Below, one piece after another: positions 12,431 to 23,806 of a stretch of 64,000 nucleotides of DNA. The notes under the pieces are model-generated. The model was not told the origin of the DNA and did not search any database. It saw only the letters and a list, made by a program, of their open reading frames with translations. Numbering within the stretch: the first letter of the stretch is position 1; the number at the start of each line of letters is the position of its first letter. Position numbers and translations under genes: made by a program. The stretch is from Sipunculus nudus. Its lineage: Eukaryota; Annelida; Sipuncula; Golfingiida; Sipunculidae. The stretch covers positions 10,629,076-10,693,075 of the forward strand of contig CM049309.1 of the NCBI GenBank assembly GCA_026874595.1, given 5' to 3'.

Positions 12431-14489
12431 CTATAAGAATAGCATTGGCAATATTACACTGGGGATTAAAAACACAAATGTGTTCTTTCCCTGTCTGATC
12501 AAAATAGATTGTCATCTTTGATAATGTAAAAATCTTGTATTTTAACTGCATTCACAGACATAAACATAAATTTTTGTGACATTTTGTTTAAACAAGCAGA
12601 AAGTTCTGCCCAGAGAACTCAGCCTTACACAGGAGACTAGTCACACTAGTTGATTAAAATTTTTACCAGACATTAAATGATACTTAATCCTCATCCTATT
12701 ATGTGGTTGTCATAGGTGGAAGAAATTAAAGTTATTCTTGATGAGATTCGAAATTCCTTGCTAAATGGGGGTTGGTTATAGCTATTGCACTACTGCCAAG
12801 GTTTAAACTAGGCCAATCACAAAAATATATCACATACCCTCGAGTTACATGTAGATGAAAGAATGATTTGTTAACAATATTCTTCCATTTAAAAAAGGTT
12901 GGTCTTTCCGAATCTATCTTTATGAATCCTCATGTACATGTCTCAAATGATAATGATGATAACTGTAAAACCTGCATTGAGCTCAAATGGTCCATGATGA
13001 AGGTTAGGTAAATGTTTTAGCATGTGTGGGTGTTATGTGATGGGAGCACTGCATCAAGAGCATAGACTGGTGACTAATGTGATTGGCTAGTGCAAAGTGT
13101 GACATCACAGGCAAAAGTTAGAAATGGCTTAAATCTTAAAGCAATACATGTTGTTTTCATTCTGCCCTGAAAATCTGGGCCTGACAGTGTCAGAAATACT
13201 AAGCTTTTGATAAGCATAGACAGGACTCACAGCAATCACACAACCTCAGGTTTGTGTCCTTAAATGAATAGGGCAAAAATTCTTCAAGGAACAGTGTTCA
13301 GTTTATGCAAAAGCTATATTAATAATTTTTTGTTATAGCTAAGTGTGTGATATGAAAATGTAATGAGATTTGGAATACGTGTGCTCCTCTGCTTGACTGT
13401 TATTATTACCTGATATTTGTGTAATTAGTGTTACTTCTGCACACTAGATGGCAGCACAAGACATTCCTATCTGTCATTGAGATAGCAACAAGTCAATAGA
13501 TCAGTCTGAGAGGGGATGGGGTGTGGAGAGGATATAGACCTGTCTAATACCAAATGACTCACACCAGAATGGGCCCTAACAAGGCTTTTGAGATTAACAT
13601 ACAATAGCCTGTCTAGACTATCATCTGATAATCTCTAGGCCCTTACCAGTAGTAACAAGCATACATTATACAGGGCAAGTCACTGGAGATGTGATAATAT
13701 ATGGAGGTACAGGTAGACATACTACAACCACACTGGACCTATTGGATTATCATTTATTCTACCACATAACTGACCCTGGTTAATTTTATTCCATTTTCAC
13801 ATTCCTGTCATATAACTGAAGCTTTATAGTACAACAACTTGGTGGAGGGATATAAATGAGAGCTCTGAATATGAGAAGTGGTGTTACATGACAAACCTGT
13901 GCAAATTATTTTGATCATTAACTAAACATGTCCAATAATACAAAAATTATTAACTTAAAACAAAAGGTTCTCTCAGAAAAATTTCCACTGCGTTACATTG
14001 TTGGCTTTTCATTCTAACATTTCAGAAAGATTTTGATGACAAGATTAAGTATTCATAATACAAGGCCACTGCCTGAAAATTTTCAAGTTGGCATTTAAAT
14101 TTCCAAAATTAATAATATTACAAGTCACAAAGGCTAGGATGGAAGGTGCCCAGGCCCCAGGAACATTGTCCAGACACACCAGACCTAGGCTTTATATTGA
14201 CATTTCACAACAATGAACAATACCCTGGGATTTGCCATTATCCAGCCCACTTTCTAAAGTAAGCATCCCCACTTGTGGGTTTCTCTGCACAAAGGCAGCT
14301 GGAGACATGATAGCGTTAACAGTAATAAATACCAGGATGACTAACACACAAGCTATGTACCACCCCTCACTATATATGACTAAAATAATATCATATTTCC
14401 ATAATATATATCAAAATTGTTTTGGGTGTGTCCATCTGGTATACCATAAAACATTTTTTGATTTCTGCCTGGTAGACTTGTGTTACAAT

Positions 14490-14860
14490 GTTTGGTGGAG
14501 GTAACCGGCTTTCTAGAAATGCTAACTTCACTGCGTATATGTACATCTGCAGAATTTCATTCCTGTTTCAGTATCCCACGCTTCCTCTCATTTTATATCC
14601 TGGCATCAACCTGTGGGCCCTTGGTGTGTAATCTTCCCCATTGCTGGGTCATACCACTGAGGAACCCCTAAAAGGTGCACTCATTTGTGAGTGAAACAGG
14701 GCCATAACTGTTGGGCTCTGCCTTCCCATTAAGCCTGCACAGCATTCACCCTGGGTAGGAGCTGACTGTGAAAAATCTCACCGTCTCTGCTAAGATTCAA
14801 ACTCACGAATCTCAAGGCTTTGAGTCCTGTGCTCTATACTGAGCCACAGAAGCGACTCAC
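14490..14860 (-). mobile_element. tRNA-derived SINE, family A, copy 1
   Basis: Read on the minus strand, the head has a tRNA-like GTGGCTCAGTATAGAGCAC (A box) and GAGTTTGAATCTTAGC (B box). A body follows with conserved GAGTGCACCTTTTAGGGG and GAAATTCTGCAGATGTAC blocks. The same order is seen at 39211-39520 and 56540-56917. It is non-coding and would have moved with LINE machinery. Confidence 0.75.
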
Positions 14861-15036
14861 AAAGATAATGTGTAATTTTCTGTCTAGTACATTGAAAGTG
14901 TCTTGGTAATTTTGTACTGAGTGAATCTATCTAGTACACCAATGATACGTTTTAATAATAGCATTGCATTTTTCTGTCTAGTACACTGTTAATGTCTGGA
15001 ATAATTATTTGGGATGAATCTGTCTGGGACACTTAC

Positions 15037-15143
15037 ATTGTCAATGAGCGACTCCTCAACGCTGGGCACTTCAGGAAACACGTCATAGAGTGATGATACA
15101 TATGTAATGAGCGACCTTTCATCAGGGTGTTCAACATCAATAT
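15037..15143 (-). CDS. MACF1/DST: Spectraplakin internal exon, end of CH2 domain (exon 4 of model)
   Basis: Two bases complete a split Asp codon, followed by 35 codons ending in phase 0. The peptide starts [20 protein letters not shown] and ends [15 protein letters not shown]. The P-D-E[15 protein letters not shown] signature is the final helix of spectrin/plakin-type CH2 domains and is nearly invariant in this family. Acceptor TTTGCAG and donor AAT/GTAAGT are strong. The acidic tail after VPS corresponds to the variable linker after CH2. Confidence 0.96.
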
Positions 15144-17315
15144 CTGCAAAGAAATAAATATCAAATAAAACCTGACCATTAAGCCCTTATATAACAGTCC
15201 AGAAATGCATGGAATCTGCATCTTGTTCAATAAATTTTAAATCTAGATGACATAATCATTAATTTCACTGATACACATTCCTAAAAAAATTGCCAGAACT
15301 CACAAATGTATATTCTTAATTGAAGTAAGCATTACCCCCTCCCTTTATCTAGCAGGAATCTTAGTTTTTTTTTCAGCTTCAACCTGTCAATTAAATGTCT
15401 CTATTAAGCTATGAATATAATTTTACTGCTGAACTGGAATAAATTTAGCCTTTAACAAGTAATTTGCATTGAAATGGACAATCAGTACCTTTCTTTTAAT
15501 TTGTGTTATATATTTTGAAACAGAAAAATTGGAGGTACCAGATTTATGCAATCACCAAACAATCACTGGAAGCATCCCTCCCTATGCCCACACCTGAGTA
15601 GTAATAGGGAATGAGATATTAAGTATGACCTTGGGAATGAGGTCAAGGTCATCAATAAATATCAGGTGCAAATTTGTGATTGAGAACAAATATTGTGCCT
15701 AAACTTCAGCGTTAGAAAATCAGCCATATTCGAGATCTAGCGCAAATAGAATGTGATGGAAGAAAGAAAATTTGTTTTTAATTTTTAGATTAACAGGTTT
15801 TACACTCAAAGGGGACCTAAATAGGTCCACCCATAAAATTTTTACTATGGATATAGAAATACATATAAAGTCTTTGACAGACCATGAAGAAGCTTGATGT
15901 ATAGTGCTATATTAATACATCCATCTGCATTATTTATAGTCAATATGTGAACAATAATACAGAGTTCAAATGGCTCAAATTACTTCCACTATAACAGCAC
16001 AGAGCTCACTGAATCAATCATATCATGAATACATGCAGAGCCTGGCTGTTCAATCAAGACCTGCAAAATGTTGGAAATACATAGGAAAATGGAAGATAAA
16101 ACACTGCGTATTCATCCCTACCATATGGGATGAAGCTTAAATCTCTCTTTGCTTAAGCCATTATTACACAGACACTATTTCAACTTCTTGATAAATTGAG
16201 GTAATCTCAGTACAAAAACTATATTATTATGGTTACTGTTATGCTTTTTTAGACTATACTGCTGTGTAAGACTGGGAGGGGCTTTCTTATGACAGGATGC
16301 ATTGTGTTCATAGAAGTAGTGATGTTCCACATCTGTAAATATGCTTATAACAGGTCCTAAAACCATCTGCCCTTTAAAAGTATACATCATGACTAAAGAT
16401 GGCTTTGAACAAACAGTATTTTGCAAAAGGAAATTGCTTTATAGACAAAACAATTCTATATTTGCCAGACATGGTATTTTTTTACTTCAAGTCTGAAAAT
16501 GCTTTTATGACAGCTTTATGTATTTTGCATGAAAGCAAAGGACAACAAGCATCAATATTCATGGTACTTTTGTCTAAATGTTAAAGAAGATGTAGATCTC
16601 AGAGAGCTCTCTTTTAATCCCAGTATGTCAGTAGTTACTTAGCAAGAATATCTCCTGGATGAATATTAATAAATAGGCAGGTCCAGTCTACCGCATTGAC
16701 ATCCACCAAAACAGCAGAAAGAGACTGATTCCTAGTACAGATGAATAAAAAATTAAATTCTTCTTAAAGGGGCCTATATCCTCTATTTACTTATGAAAAT
16801 CCCTTGAACCTTTTTATAAAATTAAGACAGGGCTGTTTTCATCCATTTGTTTATGTAACATGTGGGGGAGGAGACCACCAAAATAATACAAACAAATTCA
16901 ACAAGGATATCTAGCAGCAAGTCAAACAAACCAGAGTTTTGCAAAAAGGCATTTTGCAACACCTGACCTTTCAACTTCTGCACATACATAACTAACCACC
17001 TTAGGTTACATGTTTTTCTGTTTGTTAACAGTGGCGCATGTACCATGTTTACTAACAGCTTGTACATATTCAAGCTCATACATCTGTCACAGAGGCATAA
17101 CAGGAAAATTTCTTAACAAGAATAAATTAAGTTCATTAATATGTATACAGAGTAAGCTAGAAATCACATAATTCTACAGAAAAGGTACGTGAATAGCTGA
17201 CTTAAAGGTGAATGCGTTTGCTCTCTACTGAGGGCTTTCAATAAGTTTTTATCTGGTTAATAACAAAATTCATCACAATGTTAATGTTTTATGAATCATA
17301 CGCAAAATCACTTAC
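15144..17315 (-). other. Spectraplakin intron (2.2 kb), no feature seen
   Basis: AT-rich with short chance ORFs only. I found no repeat structure or exon-like island. Confidence 0.65.
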
Positions 17316-17431
17316 CTTCAGGATCTAGGAGAGGTGTAACTCCAAATTCTTTTTCTGCGATGTCAAATGCCATGGCCAAGTTTTTTCGTGAGGATTGATC
17401 TTTCACTTTCCGGATGTCCACAAGGTCTGGC
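17316..17431 (-). CDS. MACF1/DST: Spectraplakin internal exon, middle of CH2 domain (exon 3 of model)
   Basis: One base plus 38 codons plus one base; both split codons join in frame (Arg at the 5' side, Asp at the 3' side). The peptide reads PDLVDIRKVKDQSSRKNLAM, then AFDIAEKEFGVTPLLDPE. R-P-D-L-x-D, N-L-x-x-A-F-x-x-A-E-x-x-x-G and L-L-D-P-E-D are core CH2 motifs, with the final Asp supplied by the next exon. Acceptor GATTACAG and donor GAAG/GTAAGT. It spans the central helices of CH2 and its length fits vertebrate CH2 without insertions. Confidence 0.96.
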
Positions 17432-19707
17432 CTGTAATCCAATCAATGACATCTTCATAATCCCATCACACAACACAGCAAACTCAGGATTTATTCCGGT
17501 CACAATGTTTTTGTCTTAGTTCATTGATGTCTGTCTTTAAGTATCCAAAATTTCCTGTTTGCTATTCATATTAATTCATGTTCGACTTTCTTCTATGGTT
17601 ACACTGAGCTTGATATCAACGAGTGATGAAGCCACAAAAATACTGCATTCAAAATACACTGGCAAGGTTACAGTCAATATACACAGGACCCCTTGCAGTA
17701 AAATAACATGAGGCTTCTTGCAGTTTAAATACACAGCTACAGGTATTTGTTGTCAAAATATGTTAGACTTGTGAATAAAATCTCCTGAGAAAATTGTAAA
17801 AAAGCACATTGTTATGACAACAATAATATCAGCTTGTTCCTCTCTTTTCCTGCCCTTTACCTGACAAGGTGAACTCCTGACACCGCTGTGTACTGTGTTA
17901 TACCGTGTTCCTGCATTCTCCGGCGGGACAGCATGGAATCACAGATAATGAATGATCCCTTTACAAAAACTTGGGATAATAATTGATCCTGACATACAAA
18001 TCTGGTTCCATTATACAGTGTATAAACCAAATATGACAATGTATGTTAAATATACAGGGAAGGCACAACAATGATTCTGCTGCATTCACTATGCCGTGGG
18101 AATAAATGACTGGTCATTACACCTTCTCACTGAGTCGCCGGTGTATATATAATATTGTGCCTACAAAGAGGCCCTCCTAACCCTGCGTGTAATAGTGAGA
18201 CCTGTTTGCAGACCCATAAGGCTGACCAAGACCTCACACATAAGGTATCCAGGTACAACCAAGTTCATGCTGTCACTGTGCTTATATAGTTCTGCCTATG
18301 GTAACTTAACAGCTAATAGCAGAACAGAAAACCATGCAAAGGGTCAGGGAATAACCCAGCGTGATATTTTACAAAAGCACTACTGCACAGCTACCCAATA
18401 TCAACTTCCAGTGGAGGTTAAGCTGTACACAGATTTAACAATTCTGTGACACCATTTGACTAGGGTGTCAAGTAAAAGAAAATGGGTTTGGAAGTTTGGT
18501 CTAAAGTTTTTCATTGGGGACATATTAGCCTACCATTCACCCAAGGTGCTTCCAAAGACACAGTGTTTATAGAGCACTCCCAATGTGCACATGACAAACC
18601 CTGGTAACAAACAAAGTCAAACGAACTTCATACACTCCCTGCACTGACTATTCAATTTAAGATTGACAAGAGCTTCAGGTAATGGCTTCCCCACTTCCAG
18701 AGATTTAGCAAAGTCAGACAGACAGTTAGAAAGGATATTTAGCGCTACAAGTGGACAGACCAGGTATTAGGGATCAGCATGAGGACTGACTCCACGACCC
18801 CATACATAGCTTCCATGGTTTGTAGAACCTAAACAAATACATCTATTGACCAATCAAATGACTTGTGTTGGTTCATCCAAGTGCTAAGGTCAACACTGGC
18901 ATAACTAAAGCTAATGTGTGATATAAAAGGCATCTACAGAATGTATAGTGGATCTGTCAAGTCTGGTAATCTGTCAAACGTTAATCTCTCACTATATGGC
19001 ACTTATCTTTAAAGTTCAACACTACAGAAATCTTAAAATGAAGATAAAACTAAATTTTAAAATCAAATTGGCATAAAATCAAACATTAATATGCTGCACC
19101 AAAGTTATATGAATATAAAATTAAACAGATGTAAATTATGCATCCTGTTAATCAAATGACATGAAGTATAATGGACCATTTCCTAGTATGATACGCTTCC
19201 CATCTGGTTCTAAAATTTGACGGACTTCCTATTATCCCAAGACTCAGTGAATGGCAGATCTTCTTTCATACAGTCTTACAGGAAAATCCAAAAATGACAA
19301 ATTTATATCATAAATGTCCCAAGAAATGTAATGGTGATTATTCCACTGAACAATGGTGGACTCGGGAAAGATTTTCAGTGCATTAAAACAGATATTAACA
19401 TCAATATTTGTTAACATATTTGAGTGAACAAATAGCTGGTTAGTGTAATCATCAAAATTGATTCAGTGCAATTTATTTGTATGGTAAACATTCTCTAGTG
19501 ATTCTGAGGTTAAATGCCAGAAACAACTAATGCATATCTTCGAACATTTAACATTGATTTTAATGTAAGTTATCTCATATTAGGTCAAAAGAATGATAAA
19601 CGTATGAAATGTTAAAAGTTAAAACTGCAATAATGTGCAAAAATCCCTGGATCAAATTGTGAAGAAAATTTCAGAAGTGGTCAGTTTCTTTAATCATTCT
19701 ATCTCAC
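17432..19707 (-). other. Spectraplakin intron (2.3 kb), no feature seen
   Basis: AT-rich with GT/AG ends. Slightly GC-richer patches near 17870-17940 and 18120-18260 carry no convincing exon. Confidence 0.6.
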
Positions 19708-19874
19708 CTGTGTCTGTGGATGATTGACAGGAAGGCACGGCCATCCCGCCAACTTCGTGAGAAGTCTTTAATCTCTAAACCTGGGTAGCCCTCTACCGTC
19801 CTGCGACTCCATAGCAACAGGGCTTCCCGTGCTGAGAGATGGTCGGACTGACCTGGGACTACCACATCAGATAT
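19708..19874 (-). CDS. MACF1/DST: Spectraplakin internal exon, start of CH2 domain (exon 2 of model)
   Basis: Fifty-five codons plus AG. It starts in phase 0 with [17 protein letters not shown], then [15 protein letters not shown], and reaches [15 protein letters not shown] across the junction. This is the hallmark opening of spectraplakin/plectin CH2: I-S-D-I/V just after CH1, then A-K/R-E-x-L-L-L-W, then W-R-D-G-x-x-F-x-x-I-I-H-x-x-R-P. Acceptor TTTGTAG and donor ACAG/GTGAGA. In vertebrates the preceding CH1 exon also ends in phase 0, so either a CH1 exon or the alternative first exon at 45034-45153 can join here without a frameshift. Confidence 0.97.
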
Positions 19875-20740
19875 CTACAAAGATAAAATAAAAATCTGTT
19901 TATAGAACTGAAAAATACAAATGTAGTTTGACTGGTTAAGGTCTATATATAGAAGTGAGTGAATTGAGCATCTTCAGGTACAACTGATAAAGAAGATTAA
20001 TAGTCAGATGATGTAACATTTGTATTTAAAAACGTTTATGACAATTATGAAGCATGAAGTAAATAGCCGCAGTAACAGGCTCACTTTACAAACATCATAT
20101 ATGAAAGTCTTGATATAATTAATTCAGTATACAGAACATATCAATACAGCTATTATAAGTGTAACCAATATTTGATATGAACTAGGTTCAAGATTTGGAT
20201 CTCAAAAGACACTTATTTTCTGAAGAACCCAATAGGTTGGGAATACCTCATATAACATCTTACCCTAAATTTCCAGACCCCCTCGCCCACAATACACACA
20301 TATATCACACAGGTCAAGAACCTTGCAGTAGGGGTAGGAACAAAAACAAAGACCTGGTGAAGTAGTAATTATATGGTGCAGGTTTTATCTCTGGTCCAGC
20401 ATAACCACTACTGAGACACCAAGTGTGTCTGAGGAGGCTAATATTTCTATCTGATATGTCAAGATCCAGCTCAAGTTTCTCCTTTACAATCTTACACCAC
20501 TACCAATAGCACAGGTTAACAATAATCTGTCTGCTGACTAAATGCACCCTGCCCTGGCTTGATCATATGCATCGCTTATCTTCATATATATAACTAGAAT
20601 ACGGGTAGTCGACAAGCGACTACGTGTATCCGCCTAAATCAGAGTGGAACGGGTGAAGTGAGGCAGGGATTGAGTGGCAAGGGGAAATAGAGTGTTGCAT
20701 ATTAGCTTGGATGTCTACAGCCAAATTGTGTATGTAGGTT

Positions 20741-20754
20741 GCCCCCCCCCCCCA
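20741..20754. repeat. Poly-C tract inside family-2 element
   Basis: A run of about 13 C in the first repeat unit. Confidence 0.85.
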
Positions 20755-20849
20755 CCACAAAATCCAGAAAGCCGTCCAAGTTGTATACATATGCAAAATT
20801 TAAGGCAGATAAGTCAAACCACTACATGTATATGAGTGATTTTAGCCCG

Positions 20850-22110
20850 TGGCAGACAAACAGATGGACGCGGAGCAAAAATGGTTGCATGTGACGCCAC
20901 CAGTTTTGCGTATGATAAAGAGCTATGTGAGAACTATACACATGCAAAACTTTGGCCCAATCGGTCAAAAGGTTCCCCAGATATGAGCTTGGATGTCTGA
21001 TGCATAAACTAGAATGCAGGTGGCGCCACCTGTCATAAAATCAAGAGAACTGTCGGGGATGTATAAACCTGCAAAATTTTAGGCAGATATGTCAAACCAC
21101 TGCCGAGATATGAGTGATTTTATCCCATGGCAGACAAACAGACAGGAGCTGTGCAAAAATGGCTGCAGTCGGCACCACCAGTTTTGCGTATGATGAAGAG
21201 CTATGTGAGATCTATACACATGCAAAATTTTGGCCCAATCGGTCAAACGGTTCCCAAGATATGAGCTTGGATGTCTGCAGCGTAAACGTGAATGTAGGTG
21301 GTGCCACCTGTCATAAAATCAGAAAAGCTATCCAGGATGTATGTGCATGCCGAATTTCAGGTGAATTAGTCAAGTCAGTGCAGAGATATGAGTGATTTTA
21401 ACCCAAGGCAGACGAACAGATGGACACTGTGCAAACATGGTTGCAGGTGGCGCCACCATTTTTTGTGTATGTTATAAAGCTCTCCAAGGGCTACATTTGT
21501 GCAAAAAAATTTTCCTGATCGGTCAAATGGTTCCTGAGATATGAGCTTGGATGTCTGCAGCGTAAACGTGAATGTAGGTGGCGCCACCTGTCATAAAATC
21601 AGAAAAGCTATCCAGGATGTTTAAGCATGCTGAATTTCAGGTGAATTAGTCTAGTCACTGCAGAGATATGAGTGATTTTAACCCAAGGCAGACAAACAGA
21701 TGGACACTGTGCAAATATGGTTGCAGGTGGCGCCACCAGTTTTTGTGTATGTTATAAAGCTCTCCAAGGGCTACATTTGTGCAAAAAAATTTTCCTGATC
21801 GGTCAAACAGTTCCCGAAATATGAGCTTGGATGTCTGCAGCGTAAACGTGAATGTAGGTGGCGCCACCTGTCATAAAATCAGAAAAGCTATCCAGGATGT
21901 ATACGCATGCCGAATTTCAGGTGAATTAGTCAAGTCACTGCAGAGATATGAGTGATTTTTACCCAAGGCAGACGAACAGATGGACACTGTGCAAAAATGG
22001 TTGCAGGTGGCGCCACCATTTTTTGTGTATGTTATAAAGCTCTCCAAGGGCTACATTTGTGCAAAAAAAATTTCCTGATCTGTCAAACGGTTCCCGAGAT
22101 ATGTGGGTTT
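20850..22110. repeat. 280-bp tandem array (core of family-2 element)
   Basis: Starts of equivalent motifs (ACAGATGGACACTGTGCAAA and variants) fall near 20857, 21137, 21417, 21697 and 21977. The period is therefore exactly 280. The last three units are much more alike than the first two, so the array grew recently at its distal end. ORFs crossing it are shadows of the repeat. Confidence 0.9.
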
Positions 22111-22349
22111 ATGTGTGGAAACAGACGCACAAACGGACGCAGAGCGCAGAGGAAAGGTCAGAGGTCAAAACAAAATCGGGGCGCAGCAGTTCACATGTGA
22201 CCCAAACATAATCCCGGGTTTCGTAAAATTCCGCCCAGCGGTTATGGAGGAGTTCTCCGGACACCTATGCAGCGGCAGCGCGTGCAGCTGAAAACATAGT
22301 ATCCGCAAAACTCAGTTTTGGCGGATACAATTATATATGATGGCTTCCC

Positions 22350-22367
22350 TCCCCCCCCCCCCCCCCA
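22350..22367. repeat. Poly-C tract
   Basis: A C run just outside the family-2 element end. Confidence 0.85.
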
Positions 22368-22386
22368 GGGATAGGTCCAAGGACAC

Positions 22387-22665
22387 TATGTAACAATGAA
22401 AGTAGGTAACAATGTCTGTTGGAAATAGGAAACAATGTCTGTTGAAAATAGGTTACAATGTCTGATGAAAGTATGTAACAATGTCTGTTGAAAGTAGGTA
22501 ATGATGTCTATTGAAAGTAGGTAACAATGTCTGTTGAAAGTTTGGTATAAAAATGTCTGTTGGAAGTAGGTTACTATGTCTGACTGTTGAAAGTAGGTAA
22601 CAATGTCTGACTGTTGAATGTAGGTAATAATGTATGACCGCTAAAAGTGGGTAGAAATGTTTGTT
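22387..22665. repeat. Minisatellite, about 23-bp unit, ~12 copies
   Basis: The consensus is GTAGGTAACAATGTCTGTTG plus AAA. Copies differ by point changes and small insertions. Confidence 0.88.
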
Positions 22666-23637
22666 GTATAGGGATAAAGATAAGGATGAAATATCAATAG
22701 ACAGGAGGAATTATGTTGTCCTCTTGGTTGGTTATTTGGTTAGTTTGCCTGTTACCAACATTCCTGAAACAGTTTTGAACAGGTTATGAGAAAGGCAATT
22801 TGTTAACCCAGTGGCCAACTAGTGTCCTTAACTGGTGTTAGGGGCTGCCTTTATTCTGGCGAGCAGACCTGACCTGTGAAGCAACCATGAAGGTGGGGAA
22901 CTGTGAAGACATTTCTCTGGGCATGCATTTGATGCACTTAAGTAGCACACTCCAAATTTTGATAGAATTCTTCTTAATAAAGCTTCTGGATTAAGTGGTT
23001 TATGTACGGTCTTTTATCAGGCATTCTTCTATAACATAACATAATGCTGAATGGCACTATATTTAAACCTACTGCAGTTCTTGGTGTCTATCTCCATCAA
23101 GTCACGAACACATTAAATAACCGTTATAACATCAACACAGCCTGTGTCAGTTTATATTACCAGTCACTACATAAAGGTCAGTATAAAATCCTGACACTCC
23201 ATAATGATACAGTATCATCTGGAGCAGTACCATAAAGAATGCACCGACTCAGCTTCCTGTGTACCATAAAAACTCCACACATGCAGGATCACAAACACTC
23301 TGTAATCATTGAAACCCAGCTCTGACAGGGGTGCCCGATGTACTGCCACAGGGAAGTAATTACTGCTAACCTAACATCACTGACACCATTCCCAGCTCGA
23401 AACGGACAGCCAGTCATTGATACAACAATGCATAAAAAGCTCTTAGTATACTGCCAGCATAAACAGCTGATATCCCTGTCAATCACTGCTCTGGTCTTGT
23501 TACCTATTATTTGCATTAATCAGCCAAGGAAATATGTTCTTTGAGTCATCTATCCTTAAAAAGTAAACATGTTCAGGTATAGAAAATGTTGTAGTAAATT
23601 TTGAAGCATTTGCTATAAATTATTATTCTCTATTTTA

Positions 23638-23806
23638 CATTTTTCTTCAGGTATTGAAATCAACAGCCATTTGATCCATTGGTAGAAAGAATGGTATGAA
23701 TGAACCGTCAAGGTTTTCCTCCCTTGGTATGAAAGTTTGATGGGTGTGGTTGAGCATGAATACTTTTTCCACTTTTCTTCAGGTATTAAAATCAACAGCT
23801 ATTTTT
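23638..23806. repeat. Direct repeat pair, about 34 bp, 133 bp apart
   Basis: TTTTCTTCAGGTATT(G/A)AAATCAACAGC(C/T)ATTT occurs at about 23640 and 23773. This suggests a single local duplication. Confidence 0.7.

Larger units (their letters stand above)
7526..15036 (-). other. Spectraplakin intron (7.5 kb) rich in repeats
   Basis: It contains a piggyBac-like MITE, a 32-bp tandem array, an ATT-type microsatellite, a 31-bp minisatellite and a tRNA-derived SINE, all listed separately. Nothing recognisable was seen in 7530-9700, 11110-12030 or 12470-14480. Those stretches are slightly less AT-rich at 8150-9300 but have no coding frame. Confidence 0.6.
20592..22331 (+). mobile_element. Tandem-core element (pearl/Helentron-like), family 2
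   Basis: It starts AACTAGAA. A hairpin follows (GTAGTCG, loop ACAAG, CGACTAC; 20605-20623), then subterminal GTATCCGCC (20626-20634). The core has five units of 280 bp, and a unique tail ends CATA plus a hairpin GTATCCGC...GCGGATAC (22309-22328) and AAT. Each unit holds two related halves, most halves carrying the palindrome GGTGGCGCCACC. There is no coding capacity. The layout matches bivalve 'pearl' and Helentron-associated elements: subterminal inverted repeats, tandem core, 3' hairpin and no clear target duplication. Ends are certain to about one base from comparison with the other family. Confidence 0.75.

Noticed and set aside
12268-12521. Overlapping ORFs of 76 and 79 codons
   Set aside because: Minisatellite translation in two frames.
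14821-14860. A functional tRNA gene
   Set aside because: The A and B boxes are present, but the rest does not fold as a complete tRNA and the same sequence continues into a repeated body, so it is a SINE head.
21114-22291. ORFs of 62-93 codons in the 280-bp array
   Set aside because: They are generated by the tandem repeat and have no independent start or codon signal.
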